Shown here: positions 58,371 to 64,000 of the stretch, in pieces
Layout: every line of letters begins with the position of its first letter
How positions within the stretch are numbered: position 1 is the stretch's first letter
The notes under the pieces: generated by a model
Seen by the model: only the letters and a program-made list of their open reading frames with translations
The model's database searches: none
What the model was told of the DNA's origin: nothing
Program-made: the position numbers and the translations under genes
Source of the DNA: Hibiscus mutabilis
Lineage: Eukaryota; Streptophyta; Magnoliopsida; Malvales; Malvaceae
DNA length: 64,000 bases
Reading direction: 5' to 3'
Assembly: GCA_019671005.1 (NCBI GenBank)
Contig: CM033714.1
Coordinates: 59,133,741 to 59,197,740, forward strand

Positions 58371-61300
58371 TGTAGCGACGTTTTCTCCTTTTCTTTTTAA
58401 AATATATGCATGGTTTTCTTTTAGAAAATCCGTCGATACGAATTATCTCATAAATCACTTTTGAAATCTCAGTTTAAAGGGATTTCTTTTGAAAAATCGT
58501 GATCTTTTGAAAAATAATAAAAACTTGGAGTCGCCACCAACTACTTGGGTAAGGTAGGCCAGACATCATTAGAAACCAGAGATTCATTTTGAAAAGATTC
58601 GGGAGTTGGTTACGAGTGGGGAAGGATTAGCACCCCTATCACGCCCTGAAACCGGTACCAAAATACTTGTTGCTTTTAGTTAAAGGAAATTGTCAGAATT
58701 TGAAAGGAATTTAATTCGGTGACCTTAATTGAAAATTAACCTTAATTGAACGGGCTTAATCAAATTGGTGGATTCAAATTAATTGGACATTTAATTAATA
58801 AGGTTGACGATACATCGGACCATAGACTAAACCGACATCATATAAGCCTGACTACATTGTTAGTTTATGGTTCGAATCCCGCTCGTCACCTTTATGCATG
58901 ATGCAAGCAATTGAAGCATGATGTAATGCTTTGGTTAAGTTTTAATTGTGCCTTAAGTCGGTGAGAATTAATTCAAATATTTGATCAACATCCTTTAAGC
59001 TCGGACTGTTACGACACAAATATCGGAATTAATGAACACCTCCCGTTTTATGATTTAAATTGATTAACATGTGGATCAAATAGGCGAAATGATGACAAAT
59101 AAAATGAATGTCAAACAAGGGATTGAAAATTAAACACACAAAGGCCCTCTAAAAGCCCTAACCAAAGAGGCCTAAATCATGGAAAATTAATTAGTGATCT
59201 AGTTGCTAATTAGGTGATTCTAGTATTAACCCTAAAAAAACTAGAAAACCCTAACAAATTATGGATTATCTTAGAACTTGATAATTAATTCAATCGATTT
59301 TAAACTAGTATTCCAATAAGCCAAGAACATTATTTAAAACAAATTGAGTTAATTCACCATGGTTTTAAAATTAAATGTCAATCTAAACTTGTAATTGATT
59401 TTATCCTAAAAGTGATTAATAAATGTTCAATTAATTTAACGAATTTAACATTTATCCCAATAAGCCGAGGATGAATTTAAATTCACTAAGTTAATCCGAA
59501 CCTAAATCTAACTAAGGCTCTAAAGAGTCTAATCTTAGAATTAACTTAATTAATTCAAGGGTCGTACCCCTATTACACGAGCACACGACCTAAATTAATT
59601 AAATTAATTCCTAAACTAATCCAAAGGCTTCAACAAACACAAAGCCCACCTAAACTAAGGCCAAGGCCCACTAAGCTAGGACTAACCCTAAGCCCAAAAA
59701 CACAACAAGGCCTAAACTAACCAAACTAAGCAAGCCCAAAGCCCCAAGCACATAAGTATACTCCACTATATAAAAAACAATATATATATATATTTAAAAC
59801 CATATTATATATATTACAAAAACTATGTATTTACATATTATAAAATCTCCTATTATATAAATATCATAAAAACTTATATTATATGTATATATTATAAAAA
59901 CTTATATTATATATGTGAGAGAACCCCATATTGCATACGTTATCATATAAAAAAACTATATTATACATATATTATAACAAATATACATCACATAAAGACC
60001 ATATTATACATATGTATCATATATCATGAAAATGACATATATTACATATTCCATATGTATTATAAAAACATGTATTACACTAGTATAACAAACATACATA
60101 TACACATCAAGACCTCATTTAACAAATTTACCATAAATGATTAAAAACTCCTAATATGAAATTAAAGACTGCAAGCTAAATAAAAAGGAACTGAATAGAG
60201 ATAAAAATGCATGATGACCAGGGGGTTAATACACTAAAATACGGACAAAAACGTAAAGAAAAAACTCTAAAGGCTAAATCGAAAGAACATGACAGATTTG
60301 TTTAAAAGCGGGTCGAATTGCAAATGTTTGTAAAGTTTGGAGGGTCAGAGACGGAATTATAAAAGGCGGAAGCCCCTTTTGGGCGCTATTAGCTACGTGG
60401 GAGGACTAATGGTGTTATTCAGGGGTGCAGAACCCTTTACGGAGCGATTATAATGGGGCAAAAGATTTTAAAAAGTAATTTACCCTTTTTTAAAATGAGG
60501 TCCGGGTATATAATACAAAACCAATCTATTTTTTTGCCTCTTTTGGTATAAACCCTACTGAACTCTCCCTACGCCTCTCTTTAATTCCCAGAACGGGATG
60601 AACACCACTGTGGTGTTCATCCACAAACCCAGAGAATACTGCTTTTTCAAGAATTCAGTGACCGGCTGCCACGAGCCACCGCTGGCCAGCGCCAAAACCT
60701 TAAAAACCCTATTTTGACCCCATTTTCAAGTTCTAAACCTAAGTCTCACCTCCGTTCTCCTTAAAATGGTAAAAAAACCATTACTTTGTAAAAACAGAGG
60801 CCAAAATCCCCTTTGCTTTGAAAACCCAGACACAAAACTACCTCTTTTGATCATCACTCCTCCGTTTCACCATGCACGACCCTGAGGCCGAAAGGTTTAT
60901 CAACGGCGAGGAGAAGCGAATCGACTCGATAGGAAGGTGGATCGCCGAAAGTAAAAAAAATTCAACCCTAGTCTTTTTGTATATGTATGCTCTGAAATAA
61001 AAGGGGAGATGATGGTATACCTCTGAAAACTGAGGCTTTTTTTGCTGCTTCTATTGCTCTGAATGATCCCCTTTCACCTTAAGGTTTACAAAATGCTAGG
61101 GATTTGTTTATATATCGACATATTACATGGTTTTTTTATCTATATAAAAAATCAAATAAATGTTGCTATTGGTTGCCTCTGTCTATTTTGGCTTGATTTA
61201 TATGTGGCTATGAGGATGTTGGTTTGTTGGGGGAAATGATTCTGACATTCCCTAGTATGCGTTTCCATTTCATCCGATCTTTGTCCTTGTCTATTTTAAT

Positions 61301-62065
61301 TCTATTTTGCATGTGACACGGGAGAGGAGGAGGGGACCAGAAGTTGCTGGTGTGGCGAGGCAACGGTGACAGGGCGTTGGGTTATTAGTCTCTTCGGTCG
61401 ATGTAGTGGCGAACGTGGCATCAGAGAAGTCAGCTCAAAATCTGGAGACTCGCAGAATGCGAGTGGATTATACGCACGTGTGAACGACGCCAAAGGTCAC
61501 GCGTGTGGCGCATGGCAATTCTGGAAGCTTCTTTGCACTGATCTCGGCCGTTGTAATGTATCTAGATCTAACAGTCATCACCTAGCTGCGTGAGACAGAA
61601 GCATAGCGGATTAGGCTTAGGGTTTTTGTTTGAAGTTGGGCCCGAAATGGGCTTGCAAATATGTAAATAGACTTTTAAATATGAAAGACTTTGGGCTTTA
61701 TTTATTCAACTGTTATATGTTTAATATATAATAATCTTTTGGCGTTTTTAATTTAGCGTAATAATAATATTGATAATAATAATAATAATAGTAATGTATA
61801 ATAATCAAAATAATAACTATATTAACATAACATAATAGCAGAATATATACATATATAACTAGTTAATATTTAGGGGTTTTCTCAAATGGACAATGATATA
61901 ATAACAAATAACAGTTAACAATAGTAGTATTTTTGGCTTTTGGACTTTAAACAAGTAGATAAACGAAGCCCCTTGTATGTATTCTTATAGAGTAGCACCA
62001 TATAAGAAAGCCCATTATTGCAAAAATAAAAGAGGGGTTAACCCCGGACAAAATTAGTGATTACA
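58371..62065 (-). mobile_element. 5' LTR of the Tat element, 3695 bp
   Basis: Same ends as the left LTR. It lacks the palindromic insertion and shows the empty site at about 59213-59225. It has a short local duplication of CTTTTGAAAAAT near 58487-58515 that the other LTR lacks. Confidence 0.9.
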
Positions 62066-62246
62066 GACAACAATTTGATGCCAACACCACTTTAGCAAAG
62101 CCAGTGGAGCCAGTATTCGCTTATCCACCACCACATTTCATACAAAGACTCCAGAAACATAAGCAAGACCAACAATTTAAGCGCTTCTTGGAAGTTCTTA
62201 AATAGTTGCAAATCAACATACCATTGGTAGAAGCTCTCGAGCAAAT
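62066..62246 (+). pseudogene. Athila-like gag, continuation after the Tat insertion
   Basis: Starts with the GACAA duplication and continues the host frame: KPVEPVFAYPPPHFIQRLQK, FKRFLEVLK, a stop, then LQINIPLVEALEQ. These are the conserved Gag-to-Pol linker motifs of Athila elements. The line is cut after ...ALEQ by family N copy E. Confidence 0.85.
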
Positions 62247-63759
62247 TGTTGCGCGTAATAAGTGCTACGCAATTGTGCAAGTATACACGTTGCAAGTTAT
62301 AGTATAAAAGATATCGTCTCCACAGGGATTGGTGCCACTTCAAGAATCTAGTCTCTTGCACTATAAAAAGTAAAAACACAAATAAAGGATTATAAGAGTT
62401 TAACTAATAACTAATCTAGAAAGCAATAAAGTAAAAGAATAGATGAGATCAAATGAGAGAGATAGGCCAGGTTATCGTGAGTTGAGGTGTGATAGCCGAT
62501 TGGATCGTCTTGGTAAAAGAGTGAACGGGCAACTCAGTTGCCGTGGCAACTTGCACAACGGGGTTACCTTGGCAACTAATCGATGGTTTCCTGGGCCACT
62601 AGTTGGGCAACTACTTGGGCGTCTGGGCAGCAATCTTCAAGGTTCGACAGAGCGATCTTCAATGGTTTCTTCCTATCCCTAAGTCAAAACTCTAGCTACT
62701 TGTGCATGCCTTGATAATACATCCATGCGTGAATCAAGGGTAAACAACAACCAATCTTGCGCTCCTCTTAGCCATTGAAATCCTTGACTTATTCCTAAGC
62801 CAGATTAATCTTCACCATCAATAGATTGAATAAAGATCATATTCATTCGTTTCTTGAATCTAACTCTCCCGATATTAGATAAATAGATGAAGTTACGAGA
62901 TCCTCTCCTAAATCACTCGCAAACAAGAATAAGAACCAAGAATGAATAAACCTTGAATAGAAAAGTGCAAACTCTTATTACCTAAACAAAATCCGATAGT
63001 TTCTCACAACCACAAAACACAATAACCATAGTCAAATAGATTTAGTTCATGGCTAGGTTCCAAAGAAACACAAGATAAATAATCCCTAGCATGAACCTAA
63101 TTGAACAAGAAAGAAAAAGATGAAGAATTGAAGCTTGTCGAAATCCCCTTGCCCTAGATGCTTGTCGAAAATTCTCTCCTCTTGCTCTCCTTTGATTGTC
63201 GAAATTCCCTTCTAATTTATAGGGCTAGGTCAAAGTCCTTCTTTGAGGAGGAAGTTAAGTTGGAATTAAATTATCTTTAAAGAATATAATTATTTATTAT
63301 AATTATATTCCTACTAGAACTTCTCCTATCTTCTTGGAATTTAATTCTTCTTTAATCTCTTCATGGAAATCAAATTCCTTTGGGATCGGGCTTTTCTCCA
63401 CGTCATATTGGGCTTGTCTAGTCATCAATTTCGACTACCATATCACCTTGTGCCTTGTCGACAATTGCCCTGGCAACTGGCTCGGCGTCTCCTTCATGCA
63501 TTGCCCTGGCAACTAGCTCGGCATCTCCTTCATGCATTGCCCTGGCAACTAGCTCTATCCTTGCTTTGGCAAGTGATCCTGCACATACACACAAAACACA
63601 CCAAAGCAGCATCTTTTCCCACAAAAACTACCAAGTTAAGTAATCAAGCTCAACGATGGAAGGAAACATGGATTAATGCATGAATGGCTAATTATGCAAC
63701 TAATATAAGCCTAAGTTAACAATAATATGAGTAAAAAGGGTAAGAAAAATAGTACTTTT
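62247..63759 (-). mobile_element. Family N copy E, 3' LTR, diverged, one end deleted
   Basis: Begins TGTTGCGCGTAATAAGTG and follows the family LTR to AGTACTTTT, where about 14 bp (the terminal GAACACTTATCA and next bases) are missing before the polypurine module. It is more diverged than the other LTRs, so older. Palindrome clusters are retained (62530-62640, 63465-63560). Confidence 0.85.
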
Positions 63760-64000
63760 CCCCCAAACTCGAACTATTGCTTGTCCTCAAGCAATGCAAA
63801 CTAACAATTACCTGCCAAGACTTCAATTTTCACAAACTTAGCTTTAAACTTGATTTCAATTCTCAGAACCGAGGCACAAAGTATGATTGGCTTTTCAGTT
63901 TTTGGAAAACTTAGAAGTTACTCGGAATCAAACTATAATGCTTGTGAGTGTGTGCGGAGTTGTGAGCAAGTTGATTTTTCGGATTCTATGCAAACAAGAG
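63760..64000 (-). mobile_element. Family N copy E, internal region (3' end only)
   Basis: Starts with the polypurine/hairpin module (CCCCCAAACTCGAACTATTG) and matches 3403-3650. The rest of the element lies beyond the right edge of the window. Confidence 0.8.

Larger units (their letters stand above)
35180..62065 (-). mobile_element. Tat/Ogre-like Gypsy LTR retrotransposon, 26.9 kb with nested insertions
   Basis: Minus-strand element with LTRs at 35180-40286 and 58371-62065, and target duplication GACAA. Read right to left: 5' LTR, tRNA-Arg primer site, ORF1 with a DUF7745-like domain and coiled coil, gag, protease, reverse transcriptase with RNase H, a second RNase H, integrase, a long 3' untranslated region with tandem repeats, 3' LTR. 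Removing the nested family N copy (about 6.1 kb) and the palindromic element (about 1.4 kb) leaves about 19.4 kb, in the size range of Ogre elements. Extra ORF1, two RNase H domains and the tRNA-Arg primer all mark the Tat lineage. Many stops make it non-autonomous now. Confidence 0.9.

Overview
The window is repeat-rich nuclear DNA of a flowering plant, most likely a eudicot. Every coding region I can identify belongs to a transposable element. I find no supportable host gene, tRNA gene, rRNA gene or CRISPR array. The evidence is plant-type Gypsy families (Athila-like and Tat/Ogre-like), an L1-type LINE, a hAT transposon, non-autonomous Mutator-like elements and AT-rich microsatellites.

Layout. 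1-12313 is a head-to-tail array of a non-autonomous LTR retrotransposon on the minus strand, called 'family N' here. Its units are about 4.45 kb: internal A, LTR1, internal B, LTR2, internal C, LTR3. 13136-20444 is a hAT element with an 8-bp target duplication and a broken transposase. 20652-24663 is a cluster of five fold-back elements, at least one with a 9-bp target duplication typical of Mutator-like elements. 24835-25180 is the 3' stub of a LINE. 25181-28428 is AT-rich DNA without genes. 28429-32128 is a decayed LINE ORF2.

From about 32130 to the window end lies a nest. An old Athila-like element on the plus strand (LTR, degraded primer site, gag) is cut at 35179. The insert is a 26.9-kb Tat/Ogre-like element on the minus strand (35180-62065, 5-bp target duplication GACAA). 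The Athila gag resumes at 62066 and is cut again at 62246 by another family-N copy that runs off the right edge. The Tat element has its own guests. A family-N copy (44777-50885, duplication GTCCC) splits its reverse transcriptase. A 1.37-kb palindromic LTR-derived element (36000-37368, duplication CTAA) sits in its left LTR. LTR comparison agrees with this order: the Tat LTRs differ far more than the LTRs of the family-N copy inside them.

The most unusual material is family N and the palindromic LTR element. Family N has no pol. It keeps a gag-like reading frame with a shifted zinc knuckle, a primer site matching tRNA-Asp, a duplicated hairpin plus polypurine module, a four-fold palindromic cassette, and many copies of the short palindrome TTGCCNNGGCAA in both LTR and coding DNA. 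The palindromic element carries two outward-facing LTRs of a different family, joined through their 3' internal ends, and appears to have integrated as one unit. Part of the difference between array copies clusters at CAG/CTG sites and may be assembly error.
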